Source: Rhineura floridana | Taxonomy: Eukaryota; Chordata; Lepidosauria; Squamata; Rhineuridae | Assembly: GCF_030035675.1 (NCBI RefSeq) | Contig: NC_084482.1 | Span: 219,131,943-219,195,942 of the forward strand | Reading direction: 5' to 3' | DNA length: 64,000 nucleotides | Shown: piece by piece, positions 32,820 through 43,990 of the stretch | Position numbering within the stretch: position 1 is the stretch's first letter | How the letters are laid out: every line of letters starts with the position of its first letter | Notes under the pieces: model-generated | The model's database searches: none | What the model saw: the letters and a program-made list of their open reading frames with translations, nothing else | Told to the model about the DNA's origin: nothing | Program-made: the position numbers and the translations under genes

Positions 32820-33340
32820 GTCTTAACAAACTGTTTTTTATTTTGACAACTAATGCTGTCATGTGAATGTATGTGTAGATGTTAAACTTTCTTCCTTTTA
32901 AATAAATTATGAATTATGAAAATGAATATATAATATTTCTGCAATGGTCACAGGTCCTTTGGGTTTGATGTTTAATTTATATTACTTTATCACAGGCTGA
33001 TCCCAATGGATACCTGATCTACCACACTGGTCTTTATGCAGCTAATGTTAATCTGGGGTTTGCTCACTTATTTTCTAGCACATAAATGTGCAATTGAGGT
33101 ATGGTTGTAAATCTAAAGATTTGTTCAGAGAACCAAAGAACTAATAAGCCTGTTAAAACTGGTATCTGGAAATGTGTCTTGCTCTCAGAAGGGTTTCACT
33201 TCCTTTGGAAACATCATCACTGTTGTGCTGTGTGTAGTTGTGTTGCTCAATTTCATTTAAAAGCAGCACCACAGCAGCAGAGAGTAACAGCAGATGTTGA
33301 AATGCGAGTGTGCCAGCGTGTGCGTGCGTTTGCCTAAGAA
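32820..33340 (+). other. V2R-A 3' region
   Basis: An AATAAA at 32901-32906 lies about 85 bp after the stop and could serve as the polyadenylation signal. Nothing else is recognised. Confidence 0.4.
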
Positions 33341-33920
33341 AGCAGGCTTTTACCCTGCATCAGCATGAGACTGGAGACTTGGTAAAATAAGAAAAGCTAC
33401 TTTATTTATAGAAATACATAATAGATAGAAAAGGCATACCTAGTTCTAACTAACTAGCTAAGTTGGAGGCGTAACGCCCAGGTGTAGGAGTTAGCCCCAT
33501 GCTCGGAGACAAAAGCAGAGACAAAGGGATGTCTCCTCTCTCCTGGACAGCCAGAGGACAAAGGAGTGGAAAGGGAGGAAGGAGGAGGGGCAGGTAAGCT
33601 TCCCTAAAGACGTATCAGTCTAGCGACAGAAGGAAGTCAGTCAGAGTATCACAGGTAAAGTTAAACATGCCTGTCCATCTAGAGGACCCTAGCTCTATCT
33701 TCCTTCTGGAGCTTAAACAAAAGAACAAAACAGGAGTTGCTCTTGCCCCACTTCCAACAATCACCTCCCCCTCCCAGTCTTTTAGGGAACAGAGAGCCAT
33801 TTCCTCTGCACTTGTGTTGCTGCTGATGTGGTGATCCACCCTGTTGTGCATTGAAGCACTTTCCTTCCCGCCTGTCAGCCTTTTTTGTTTGTGCCCTTTG
33901 CTGTCTCTTTGTCTATTGTG
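33340..33920 (-). repeat. Possible fossil LTR-like sequence
   Basis: A T/A-rich CTTTATTTATAGAAATAC block near the left end and the following purine-rich stretch resemble an LTR in minus orientation. No coding part or second LTR is seen. The family is not identified. Confidence 0.25.
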
Positions 33921-33924
33921 AAAA

Positions 33925-34310
33925 TGGAAATGTACTGCCTTCAAGTCAATTCCGACTTATGGCAACCCTACAAATAGGGTTTTCATGGTAAGCGGTATTC
34001 AGGGGGGTTTCCCATTGCCTCCCTCTGAGGCTAGTCCTCCCCAGCTGGCTAGGGCCTGCTCAGCTTGCCACAGCTGCACAAGCCAGCCCCGTCCTTGTCC
34101 GCAACTGCCAGCTGGGGGGCAACTGGGCTCCTTGGGACTATGCCGCTTGCCCAAGGCTGCCCAGGTGGCAGGGCACCTAACCCCTGAGCCATTTACTTTG
34201 GGGTGATCTTTAGCTGGCCCTTGACACCCAGGAGACACGAGCTGGGATTTGAACTCACAGACTCTGGACTCCCGGCCAGGCTCTCCTCCTCACTGTGCTG
34301 TACCAGCTTT
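33925..34310 (-). mobile_element. Long tRNA-headed SINE, full length
   Basis: On the minus strand it runs from AGCTGGTACAGCACAGTGAG (head, 34310) through a GTGAGTTCAAATCCCAGC box-B region to the Bov-B-like tail at 33925 (CATAAGTCGGAATTGACTTG). The body matches 17487-17950 and 39484-39877. Confidence 0.8.
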
Positions 34311-34375
34311 GTCGATTTTTGCTGTGAAACATCTTGGAGCACCTCTAAGAGTTTAAAATAATATTAGTATTACTA

Positions 34376-36245
34376 TTATGATTGAATCATAGAATAGTAG
34401 AGTTGGAAGGGGCCTATAAGGCCATCAAGTCCAACCCCCGGCTCAGTGCAGGAATCCAAATCAAAGCATTCCCGACAGATGGCTGCCTCTTGAATGCCTC
34501 CAGTGTCAGACACTGCATCTCTCTAGGGAATTGGTTCCATTGTCATATTTATTTATTTTATTTATTATTTGTTACATTTATATACCGCCCTTAGCAAATA
34601 GCTCTCAGGGCGGTGAACAGCATAAGATAAAATACATACATCATAATAATAAAATCACAAAACATATATAACATAAAAAGCGCAATACAATTAGACAAAT
34701 ATAAAAAATAAAAATCAATGTTACAAAAGTTAAACAGATAAAGAGATTAAAATAAATAAAATGATTAGAATGATTAAAATGATTAAAATGTCTGGAAGCA
34801 TAAAAAGGTCTTTACCTGGCGCCGGAAAGATAATACAGTAGGCGCCAGGCATACCACTTTGGGGAGGCTGTTCCACAACTCGGGGGCCACCACCGAAAAG
34901 GCCCTAGATCTAGTAACCACCCTCCGGGCTTCAGAAAAAGTTGGCACCCGGAGGAGGGCCTTAGATGTCGAACGAAGTGAGCGGGTAGGTTCATAGCGGG
35001 AGAGGCGTTCCACCAGGTATTGCGGTCCCACACCATGTAAGGCTTTATAGGTCATGACCAGCACCTTGAATCTCGCCCAGAAGCAAATAGGTAGCCAGTG
35101 CAGACGAGCCAGAACAGGAGTTATATGCGAAGACCGACTGGTCCGCGTCAATAGTCTGGCTGCCGCATTCTGCACTAGCTGAAGCTTCCGAACTGTCTTC
35201 AAGGGCAGCCCTATTACAGTAATCCAATCTTGAAGTTACCAGAGCATGGCTCTAACAGTTAAGTTTTTCCTGATGTCCAGTCAAAATCTGGCTTCCTGCA
35301 ACTTGAGCCCCTTATTCCATGTCCTGCACTCTGGGAAGATCGGGAAGAGATCACGGCCCTCCTCTGTGTGGCAACCTTTCAAGTACTTGAACAGTGCTAT
35401 CATATCTCCCCTCAGTCTTCTCTTCTACAGGCTAAACATGCCCAGTTCTTTCAGTCTCTCCTCATTGGGCTTTGTTTCCAGTTCCCTGATCAACCTTGTT
35501 GCCTTCCTCTGAACTTGTTCCAGTTTGTTTGCATCCTTATTGAAGTGTGGAGACCAGAACTGGATACAGTACTCAAGATGAGGCCTAACCAGTGCTGAAT
35601 AGAGGGGAACTAATACTTCCCGTGATTTGGAAACTATACTTATTGTATAGCCTAAAACAGCCTGAAACAGCATTTGCCTTTTTTGCAGCCACATATTGGC
35701 TCATATTCAGCTTGTGATCAATGATAATTCCAAGATCCTTCTCACATGTCATTTTGCTGAGCCAAGTACCCCCCATCTTATAACTCTGCATTTGGTTTCT
35801 TTTTCATAGGTGTAGAACTTTGCATTTATCCCTGTTGAATTTCATTCTGTTGTTTCAGCCCAATGCTCCAGCCTATCAAGGTCCCTTTGAATTTTGTTTC
35901 TGTCTTCCATAGGATTAGCTGTGCCCCCCAACTTTGTATCATCTGCAGATTTGATAAGCATGCTCTGTACCTCGTCACCCAAGTTGTTAATAAAAATGTT
36001 AAAGAGCACTGGGCCCAGGACCGAGCCCTGTGGTACCCCACTCGTTACTTCCACCCAGTTTGAGAAGAAACCATTGATAAGCACTCTTTGAGTACGATTC
36101 TCGAGCCAACTGTGGATCCACTGCTAGTTGTTCCATCCAGCCCACATTTAGCTAGCTTGCTAATCAGAATATCATGGAACACTTTGTCAAAAACTTTGCT
36201 GAAGTTGAGATAGATTATGTCCACAACATTCCCACAATCAACAGA
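34376..36245 (-). mobile_element. CR1-type LINE (second lineage) with L2 insertion
   Basis: The minus strand encodes [60 protein letters not shown] and [14 protein letters not shown]. The 3' end (34376-34543) carries a GAATCATAGAAT tail. It is interrupted at 34544-35240 by an L2-type LINE. Frames are broken in several places. Confidence 0.8.
34544..35240 (-). mobile_element. L2-type LINE 3' part
   Basis: The minus strand encodes 139 open codons: VRKLQLVQNAAARLLTRTSR, HITPVLARLHWLPICFWARF, RAFSVVAPELWNSLPKVVCL. A 3' UTR follows, ending GGGCGGTATATAAATGTAAC and a (TTTA)n-like tail. It is inserted in the CR1 at 34376-36245. Confidence 0.8.
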
Positions 36246-37399
36246 TTGATCGCCTCTCAAAATTGGGGTGCGGGGAAAGGCTCCTCTGCACAACCCCCCT
36301 GCAAAGTTGGAGCACCAACAGCTGCGTGGTTCCTACTGGGCTTGGTTTCCCAGCTGTTATCCTGATGTTTGTTTCACAAATGCTCACCAAGGATAAGCTC
36401 TCCACGCCCAGCTGGATGAGTCGCCCTTGGGCAGCTTCCACTTCAACTAGGAGAGCTCTTGAGGAGGTGGCTCCAGCAGAGGAAAGGCCAACATCTGCCC
36501 AGCAATCATGCCCCACCTACATCATCCAACTATATTCAAACATAGACAAAAGTTTGCCTCGTCATCTCAGGAACCATAATGCAAATTTTGGTTACAGTGT
36601 CTGACATTTGATTAAAATCAGTGCTGTTTGGAATGGTTCAGTTCACCATCGTGATTCAATATGGTGTCTGATGGTTGTTGTTGTTGTTATGTGCCTTCAA
36701 GTCAAGCACGACTTATGGCGACCCTATGCATCAGCAACCTCTAACAGCATCTGTCGTGAACCACCCTGTTCAGATCTTGTAAGTTCATGTCTGTGGCTTC
36801 CTTTATTGAATCAATCCATACATCCAACCATAAACCAAAACCTACTTCTACATCTCAGGAACCATCATGCAAAATTGGTTTATAACAACTTGATGCAAAA
36901 TGCTGTCCAATAATATCTGATCAGACATCAAAATCTACTCCTTCATCTCAGCAACCATCATACTAGGGGGGATTGAACTGGCAAAGCAGACTCCCACAGA
37001 GAGCAGGATTGAACCATCCACCTATCAGATGGTGAGTGGAGAATTCAATCCTGCTGAGTGCTGGTTTGTGAGCATGCTCTTTGAAGGGAACATGTGAGCA
37101 AAGCAGATCCTTCCCCTCACTCTGCTGGTCCACTTTGATAGGCAGGCGGGACCACCTTCTATCAGTGCCCATGATGTCAGAAGATTGACAGATGAGCAGC
37201 CCTGCCCAGTGGGTGGGAGAGACAAAGATTTGGCCCCATGGACCAAAAAGGTTCTTCACCCTTTCCTTAGACAATATGAATTAGTACATTGGGGCCCTCA
37301 GAGTTGTGGGTCTTCAGGACAGCTTGCCCCCTATGTTGCTCCCCTCACTAATCTATGCAAAGAAAGCATCAGTGAAGGTGGGTAAGTATATGGCAATCA
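36246..37399. other. Mostly unassigned, with a Bov-B scrap
   Basis: A minus-strand Bov-B 3' end lies at 36674-36827 (GTGCCTTCAAGTCAAGCACG, CACCCTGTTCAGATCTTGTA). The rest shows no gene or repeat I can name. Confidence 0.5.
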
Positions 37400-38000
37400 G
37401 GACACTGCACTCTCAGTGAGGCCAAAGCAAGCTTGTTTTTCTATGTTAATCCTCCCTTGATTGTTATTTTTGATGGGAGGGGGAGTTTTGTAACCCCCCC
37501 TAAAATACTAACACTAGTGGGCAACAGGCCTCTGCCAGAGCCCATGCAGTTGCCTGTGGTAGTTCACAAAAATCCTAAAAGAAAATCCAAACTTGCACCT
37601 GCACATTGCCCCGTGTAAAGAGTTCAGGATGTTGCAGAGGCCATCTTTCTTTCCCTTACAATTAACAACACCACAGTAAATTGTTCTTCCACTTCTTGCC
37701 AAAGCTGTAGGGATTTGTCCAAAGATCACATCTGAGTCCACTAAAGCAAAGATCACAATCAAGAGCAACATGAGGTGACGTCTGGCATCTGAGCTGGGAA
37801 TGATTGGTGTGTAAATGTCCTGTGCCACTGACAGCTTGGGCTGAGATTTAGGGCAGGGCAGGAGGACTGTGCAGATGTGAGACTGACTTAATAACTACTA
37901 TTGCCTTCAGAGGTGAACCCTTCGCTGGGCTCCATCAATAGTAGGGAAGCTGCAGACCTTTGAAAAATTGGTTTGCCTGGTGTTTCTTCTAATTAACTTA
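37400..38000 (+). other. V2R-B 5' flank
   Basis: The stretch aligns with 11885-12055 and 12960-13440 of V2R-A, without the Bov-B insertion found there, so it preserves the uninterrupted site. Confidence 0.65.
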
Positions 38001-38029
38001 GAGGAGCAGTCACAAGGGAGGAGGCTGTT

Positions 38030-38235
38030 CCTGGCAGGCACGGGATAGTTCTGGTGCTGCTGGTACCGCTTTATGCAGACTGTGGGATGCTGAAGGCGAA
38101 ATGCCCCGACTTTGGAGAGGGATAGACTCATTCAATTAGAAACCACCTCATTAGCTGGATCATCTCGGCCACAAATGGTTTATTTCACTCGCATGTCTTC
38201 AATGAGACTCCTTCTATCAGGTTTTTGTGATGTGG
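38030..38235 (+). pseudogene. V2R-B exon 1 remnant
   Basis: The stretch matches V2R-A exon 1 (TGCAGACTGTGGGATGCTGA, GGCGAAATGCCCC, CACAAATGGTTTATTT, TCTTCAATGAGACTCC) but has lost the ATG and several segments of sequence, so the frame is not kept. Same strand as V2R-A. Confidence 0.75.
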
Positions 38236-38337
38236 AGCCTCTGAATGTATTTGCAGATAAAGTGCTGTTGCGCTCTCTCTCTGATTCTGCTATGACTTCA
38301 CACTGTGTGATAAAAAGAATATATTACTACTTATTTT

Positions 38338-38544
38338 GTTGTTATGTGCCTTCAAGTCGATTACGACTTATGTTGACCCTCAGAATCAGCGACCTCCAAG
38401 AGCATCTGTCATGGACCACCCTGTTCAGATCTTGTAAGTTCAGGTCTGTGGCTTCCTTTATGGAATCAATCCATCGCTTGTTTGGCCTTCCTCTTTTTCT
38501 ACTCCCTTCTGTTTTCCCCAGCATTATTGTCTTCTGTAGTGAAA
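38338..38544 (-). mobile_element. Bov-B LINE 3' end
   Basis: The minus strand reads KTIMLGKTEGSRKRGRPNKR, WIDSIKEATDLNLQDLNRVV and ends NRLEGT. It is inserted just after the V2R-B exon 1 remnant. Confidence 0.8.
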
Positions 38545-38547
38545 ACT

Positions 38548-38678
38548 TATTTACTACTTTACTTATATTTATATCCCACCTTTTTTCCCCCATAATGAAA
38601 TCCAAGGCTCCCATCCAGGCACCAACCAGACGCATGTAGCCTCAGCAAGGTGGTGGCCTCATGTGCCTTCAGACCATA
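38548..38678 (-). mobile_element. 5S-headed SINE with L2-like tail, copy 1
   Basis: The plus strand reads TATTTATATCCCACCTTTTT (the reverse of an L2-type 3' tail), then CTCCCATCCAGGCACCAACC and CTTCAGACCATA, which are the reverse of a 5S rRNA-like head. The better copy is at 63573-63740. Confidence 0.55.
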
Positions 38679-38689
38679 AACTCGTGGAA

Positions 38690-38925
38690 GAAAAGGCTTT
38701 CAGTGGCTACTAGCCTTCATGGCTATGCTCTGCCTCTAACGTCAGAGGCAGCATGTTTCCAAATACCAGTTGTTGGAAACTGCAGGAGGGGAGAGTGCTC
38801 CTGCGCTCAGGTCCTGCTTGTGGGCTTCCTGTGGGCATCTGGTTAGCCACTGTGAGAACAGGAAGCTGCACTGGACAGGCCCACTTTGTCCTCATCCAGC
38901 AGCCAAGAGCTTCTTATGTTCTAGG
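38690..38925 (+). repeat. CR1 3' UTR fragment
   Basis: It matches 24675-24895 (GTCAGAGGCAGCATG, GAGGGGAGAGTGCTCCTGCG, GCCACTGTGAGAACAGGA) and ends near a single TTCTTATGTTC. Confidence 0.75.
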
Positions 38926-38935
38926 TTTGCCAGCA

Positions 38936-39255
38936 GGGCTGTGGAGTTGGAGTCGGAGTCGTGGAGTCGGAAGCAATTTTGGGTGGAGTTGGAGTCGGTA
39001 GAAACGTACCGACTCCAGCTTCAAAATAAAAACTTTCATAGGAATTTAGGAAAGTTTTCTTGTTCAGGAATTTTAATCAAATAAATATATTTTATGTTCT
39101 ATCAATCTTTCTAGCCTGATGATTCACGTGGTGGTGATGAAATGCCTTGTGCTACCATTTTACGACAGCAAATTTGTTATTACTAGTTAATATACATTTG
39201 CCATTTATGAAGGAGTCAGAGTCAGACAGTAGAAAGAGGAGTCGGAGTCGAAGGT
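38936..39255. repeat. Interspersed repeat with GGAGTCGGAGTC ends
   Basis: It opens AGGGCTGTGGAGTTGGAGTC and ends GAGGAGTCGGAGTCG, with an A/T-rich middle that also holds ACCGACTCCAGC. It resembles a non-autonomous DNA transposon common in vertebrates, but the ends are not clean inverted repeats here. Confidence 0.4.
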
Positions 39256-39425
39256 TGCCAGGTTCAGGGTCTGAGACTGATCCTGTATCTTTAGGCGAAG
39301 AGAAAGTCTGCCAAGTGCAGGTGTTCTTGCAACCCTGTAATGGGAAGAACCACAAGGTGGAATTCTCCCTTACCCCTGCACAACTTTTAAAGATACAGAA
39401 GACCTCTTGGTTGCCAGGCCTTCTA
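39255..39425. repeat. Related copy of the GGTTGCCAGG element
   Basis: It shares GGTTGCCAGGTTCAGGGTCT and GAGACTGATCCTGTATCTTT with the short MITE at 17563-17649. The right part is longer and ends with GGTTGCCAGG again. Confidence 0.4.
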
Positions 39426-39483
39426 TTTATTTCTATAAGGAAACTTCGGGGGGGGGGGTTAGTCTCTTTTAGCCTGTTTTCAA

Positions 39484-39877
39484 CAGCTGGTATAGCACAC
39501 TGGGGAGGAGAGCCTGGCTGGGAGGCCAGAGTCTGTGAGTTCAAATCTCTGCTCATGTCTCCTGGGGGTCAAGGGCCAGCTAAAAATCACCCCCAGAGTG
39601 AGTGGTTCAGGGGTTACGTGCCCTGCCACCTGTGCAGCCATGGGCAAGCTGCAGAGTCCCAAGGAGCCCAGTTGACCCCCAGCTGGCAGTTGTGGACAAG
39701 GGAGGGGCTGGCTTGTGCAGCTGTGGCAAGCTGAGCAGGCCCTAGCCAGCTGGGGAGGACCAGCCTCAGAGGGAGGCAATGGTAAACCTCCTCTGAATAC
39801 TGCTTACCATGAAAGCCCTATTCATAGGGTCGCCATAAGTCAGGAGCAACTTGAAGGCAGTCAATTTCCATTTTTAA
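39484..39877 (+). mobile_element. Long tRNA-headed SINE, full length
   Basis: The head is GCTGGTATAGCACACTGGGG and GTGAGTTCAAATCTCTGC. The body (GTGCCCTGCCACCTGTGCAG, CCCCAGCTGGCAGTTG) and Bov-B-like tail (GGGTCGCCATAAGTCAGGAG) are complete. It is about 394 bp, so longer than the 200-300 bp SINEs elsewhere in the window. Confidence 0.8.
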
Positions 39878-40159
39878 GCCTGTTTTCAGGGAATGTCTCT
39901 TACATATGAGTATTTTATCTGTCTACCCACTGGCTACGACATTGAGCCTCTCATTTGTTTTTGTTTAAATTAGACTGCCGAAGAAGGTGGAAACAGAAAA
40001 GCATTTTATGAAGGACACAGTTTGTTGCTCCAGTACTTACAGGAAGGAGCTGAAAAGGAGTCGACTCAACCTTAATATCTTAGACATCCTCTCCACTTTA
40101 TATGGGGGGGTGTCTGCGTTTACTTCAACCAGCAGTGATTGTTTAATTACTAAATCTTT

Positions 40160-40247
40160 GAGAAATGGTTAGAGTGTTGGACTACGACCTGGGAGACCAG
40201 GGTTCAAATCCCCACACAGCCATGAAGCTCACTGGGTGACCTTGGGC
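40160..40247 (+). repeat. SINE head fragment fused to V2R-B exon 2
   Basis: It carries the head of the GTTAGAGTGTTGGACTACGA SINE type, up to GTGACCTTGGGCC. There the SINE stops and V2R exon 2 sequence starts at once, with no SINE tail. Confidence 0.65.
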
Positions 40248-40455
40248 CTTTCTTGCCTTCCTGTTTGCCATTCAGGAGATCAACCAGAATCCAAGGCCCT
40301 TGGCCAACATCACGCTGGACTACAGCATCCATGAGAATTTTTTTTACAGAAGGGTGACACAGAATGCTCTGTTAGACCTGCTGTTGCTTGGGGAGGTGAA
40401 TGTTTCAAACTACAACTGTGGAAGACAGAATAATTTACTGGCTGTTCTTGAAGGT
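40248..40455 (+). pseudogene. V2R-B exon 2 remnant
   Basis: The plus strand reads [20 protein letters not shown], then an 8-T run, and [20 protein letters not shown], matching V2R-A exon 2. Both exon ends are missing: SINE sequence replaces the left side and Bov-B sequence the right (after GGCTGTTCTTGAAGG). It cannot be spliced. Confidence 0.8.
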
Positions 40456-40535
40456 ACTAGCAGAAACCAGTAATGATTTGAAAATTTGAAAATTTGAAAT
40501 GAAAAGCAGGACGTCAAGACTAAAGTAATGACAAC
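40456..40535 (+). repeat. Bov-B LINE scrap
   Basis: AGCAGAAACCAGTAATGATT is the reverse of 12790-12812 in the Bov-B at 12056-12905, followed by a shifted AAGACTAAAGTAATGACAAC. It abuts the V2R-B exon 2 remnant. Confidence 0.65.
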
Positions 40536-40539
40536 AGAT

Positions 40540-40586
40540 TTCTCTCTCTTTCTCTCTCTCACTCACTCACTCACACACACACACAA
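40540..40586. repeat. Compound microsatellite (TC)n (ACTC)n (AC)n
   Basis: Simple runs read TTTCTCTCTCTTTCTCTCTC, then CACTCACTCACTCACAC. Confidence 0.9.
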
Positions 40587-40784
40587 AAACCCGTTGTCTC
40601 CACAACAACACAGTCACTGGCACCAAATGAATTTCACTCCTGGGCAGGGATTTGAACCTGGGTCCCTTTGGACACAGTTAAGCATTAAATGGAAAGTATT
40701 TTGAATAAGATGCATATACAAACACACCCACACTTTGCACAGATGTGCAAGCTCAGGGGGTGCAAAATCTAGAGGGGATATAAA

Positions 40785-40935
40785 CTCCACTCTATATCCT
40801 CACAACAGCCCTGTAAGGTAGGCTGGGCTGATAGTCACTGGCGCAAGGTCACCCAGGGAGCTCAGCAGGCCACCCAGGCTGGGCATTTGATTCAGGGCCT
40901 CCCTGGTCCAAGCCCAGCGCTCCTTGAGTGCTGTC
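40785..40935 (-). repeat. MIR-like CORE-SINE fragment (tentative)
   Basis: The phrases CTCACAACAGCCCTGTAAGG and CAAGGTCACCCAGGGAGCTC follow the order of the MIR/CORE-SINE consensus known from amniotes. The ends are not defined. Confidence 0.4.
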
Positions 40936-41657
40936 GGTGTGTGTGTATGGAAGAACCTTCCAACATTTGCACGGCTAAGATGTAGCTGACTGCAAAAGGC
41001 ACATCCGTTGCTCAAACCCACTTTGGCACCTGGTTCCGCCTAGCACTGGAAAGTGGCCCCTCATGCTAGAAAAATCAACACTAACCACTGCATTACACAG
41101 CCTCTCAGCCTGGCCCACTTTACAGGGCTGTTGTGAACACTCCCCAGGCAGTGTCCTTTGAACCCTCTACAGTCCTATAGAGGCTCTCCTGCCAACGTGG
41201 ATGTTTCTGAGGGACGTAGTGAGGCCGGGCAGGAGCGAGACTGGCAGCACCGGCAGAAAAAGGCCCTCAGCACCCCCCTCCGCCGGGCCAATCCTACAAG
41301 ACGAGCTGAGATCCGGGGGGGGGGGGGAGGCTTTGATCTTCCCAGTCTCAAGGTGTCTCTCCTCCGTGTGTGGTGCAGGGAGGGCCAGAGCTCAGCGGCC
41401 GTACAGCTGCCTGGCGTGCAGAAGGGCCCAGGCACAGACCCCAAGGGAGGGAGGGAGCCCCTCACCACCTGAAGCCCTTGGGAGCAGCTGCCAGTCAGTG
41501 TAGACATTACTGAGCTAGATGGGGAAAAGGGTCTGACTCAGATAAAGCAGCTGCCGATGATATTCCCCCAGGAAGTCTCCCCCCCCTCAAAAAAAATATA
41601 AGGCTCCTTCCGCTGCACCAAGAGCCCCTTTTCCCCAGACTGGGGCTACTAATCTGC

Positions 41658-41681
41658 GTGGGCGGGGCGGGGCGGGGCGGG
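41658..41681 (+). promoter_or_regulatory. Tandem GC boxes (GGGGC repeat)
   Basis: Four GGGCGG motifs lie in direct repeat at 5-bp spacing, the core site of Sp1/KLF factors. The tract could also form a G-quadruplex. Confidence 0.5.
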
Positions 41682-43815
41682 TTAAAAAAAAGGATCCTGC
41701 ACTGCAGGTATAGAAGCAGTTGGGGGCCTGCACTTTGCACCTGGAGCAGCCCCCCCATAGATTCCAGGAAAGGAAAGGGGGGACTAGGCGGTCTCTTATC
41801 TCCTTTTACCTCAACCCCCGAATCCCTTTTCTCCTCTCCCCTCCCTGCTGCATTGTCTGGGGATTCAGCATAGGGGAGACACTCCCGATTAAGGGCTTTT
41901 CAGTTCCGTGAAATCCCCTCCACCTCCGGGGCACAAAAGCAGCGGGCAAACCCTCCCCATGCGCCGCCCCCCGCTGCAAGGCGCCCTCCCCCTCTGCCAT
42001 AGACATGCATCCCCCCTCATCCTGCCCCCCCCGCCACGCACTCCCTCCTTCCCGGCTCAGCACTCCACAAAAAGCAAATCCCCCTTCCCCCCATCACCTC
42101 CCCCCCCAAGTCTGCCGCACCTCTTTGCCCTCCGCACCTCCTGCTCTCCAGTCTTATTTTTGTGCAGGGAATGGGGAGAAAGGCGCCAGGGCCCGCCCCC
42201 CCCAATATTGTCTCTTTCTCTCCCCCCCCCGCCTTGGATTGCATCTTTCTGCCCCTCTAAGACCCAAAGCTCGCTTCAGTAGATGTTCTGGAGCCAAATG
42301 TTTGCCCAGTTTCACAGACCCCGAGGGAGGCGGGGCGCAAGTGGTAATCCTGGAGGTGGGGGGTCAGAGGATCCCAGGCAGGAGGAACCGAGCCACGATT
42401 TGCACCCACACCAGGGAGATCAGATAAACAGTGGGGGGGGAAAGGGGGAGAGGACAGGTTTTGTTGCTGCAAAAGGTCACGTGCCCCCCCCAATTGCCCA
42501 TCTCTGCCGCAAACTCCGAGGGGGACTGTGTGTTTGTGAAGCCGTCAGCAAAGGCGTCCGGTAGGCAGAAAAGCCCTTTAGGCTGGGGAGGGAGACAGGG
42601 TCCCCTTGCAGCTGAGTCGGGAAAGAGGGAGGGACCCATCTGACACCCCCCAGCCTCAGTTTTCTGCCATCTGCCTGGGGAGTGATGTCAGTGTGATGGG
42701 GAGGCGGGGGAATTTACTGGAGCGGCGGCAGCCCCCCCAAAAACCAGGAAGGGGCAGAGAGGGGAACTCCCTCCGACCAGTCACAGGGGGGTCTGCAAAA
42801 TGGGGTCGTGAAAGGGGAATATCCGGCTTGCAGAGAGTGGGGGGGGAGAGGAGGGGCTTCCCTGCTCTTCAGTCCTCCGACGGGGTGAAGGAAGCGAGCT
42901 CTGGCTCCTAGAGAGGCCGGGAGGTTGAGAGGGGGGACTCGGGGGAGGGAGAATAGGCTGGAGGACAATGAGGTGCAACTTGGGGGGGGGACAAAGATTT
43001 GCTTTTTCTCCCCTGAATCCACAGACAATGCAGAGGGGAGTGGAGGGAAGGAGAAAAGGGACTGGGGAGGTGAGGGGAAACGAGCGAAGAGACTCCCGAC
43101 CTTCCCCTCTTTGCCTTCTGGGAAACTATAGAGGGGGGAGGCTGGCCCAGCTGCTTCGGGGTCTCCAATGCAGGCTCCTTTATTTAGAAGCAGCACCCCC
43201 CCCAAAAAAAGAGAAGCATCCTGGTCCAGCGCTGTAATCCGTGGACTACAATTCCCACCATCCCTGACCATTGACCAGGCTGGCCGGGGCTGATGGGAGT
43301 TGCAGTCCAGCCACTCCGGGAGCGCACCAGGTTGCTGTTCTTCAGACCCTTTTCATCGCCTGGTGGGTTGGACCCGCGGAGGGTCCCTCTCCGGTATTCC
43401 CAAAGGCAAGAGTGGAGCGCCCAGGCAGAGCCATTGGCCAACCCCCCACGCCCACCATTTCATTACAATACGTGTGAAACCTCTTTTCTGCCGGCTGCCA
43501 GAGAGGTGGCTTCCAGTTAATTTTTGAATTACATGCATAAGACATGATAACAAAGCCTGAGATTGTTGGCAAGTTGGAGGAGGGACTCTGGTGGGCAGGA
43601 AGAGAAGGCTTTGCGGAAGCAGGAGATGAGAGGGGAGGGGGGTCCAGGATGGCTGGATGGGCTGGGGGTGGCGAAGGGGGTGAGAAAGAACCATGAAAAA
43701 GCAACATGAGAAAACCTTTTATTTATTTGGATTGAGGCTGTTTATATATTTAAGTGTCTGGAACCCAAATTTGTACAAAGGGTGACATTCCTCCCTTCTG
43801 CTGTCTTCCCTGCAG

Positions 43816-43990
43816 AGGCTTGAGAGCTGCTCCCTCCTCCAAGGTGCATCCTGGGAGCCGCTGTGAGAGACCCAGAGGGGGTGACCCAGTTGACGCCTGT
43901 CCCTTCTACCTCGCCATGGCCTCAGAGGCACCGTCTGGATCGTCTCTTCTTTGGGGTGGGTTGGAAAGAGCTGTCAGGTGGGCGCCAAAG
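43816..43990 (+). CDS. ZNF-B first coding exon
   Basis: The exon follows TCTTCCCTGCAG, so at least one upstream untranslated exon is expected in the GC-rich block. The ATG at 43916 (context CTCGCCATGG, a good start context) opens MASEAPSGSSLLWGGLERAV and RWAPK, ending in phase 0 at CCAAAG|GTAAGG. The coding part is 75 nt. I recognise no domain in it. Confidence 0.6.

Larger units (their letters stand above)
41150..43990 (+). promoter_or_regulatory. GC-rich, CpG-rich block before ZNF-B
   Basis: Composition changes sharply to long G and C runs with frequent CpG. There is no repeat except a fold-back scrap at 43241-43312 (CTACAATTCCCACCATCC ... GCTGATGGGAGTTGCAGTCC). The block ends in the first coding exon of ZNF-B. 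I infer a CpG-island-type promoter. Open frames here are by-products of the composition. Confidence 0.6.

Noticed and set aside
41175-43707. Many open frames on both strands in the GC-rich block
   Set aside because: They are caused by low stop-codon frequency in GC-rich DNA. They are proline- and glycine-rich, overlap on both strands and show no domains.
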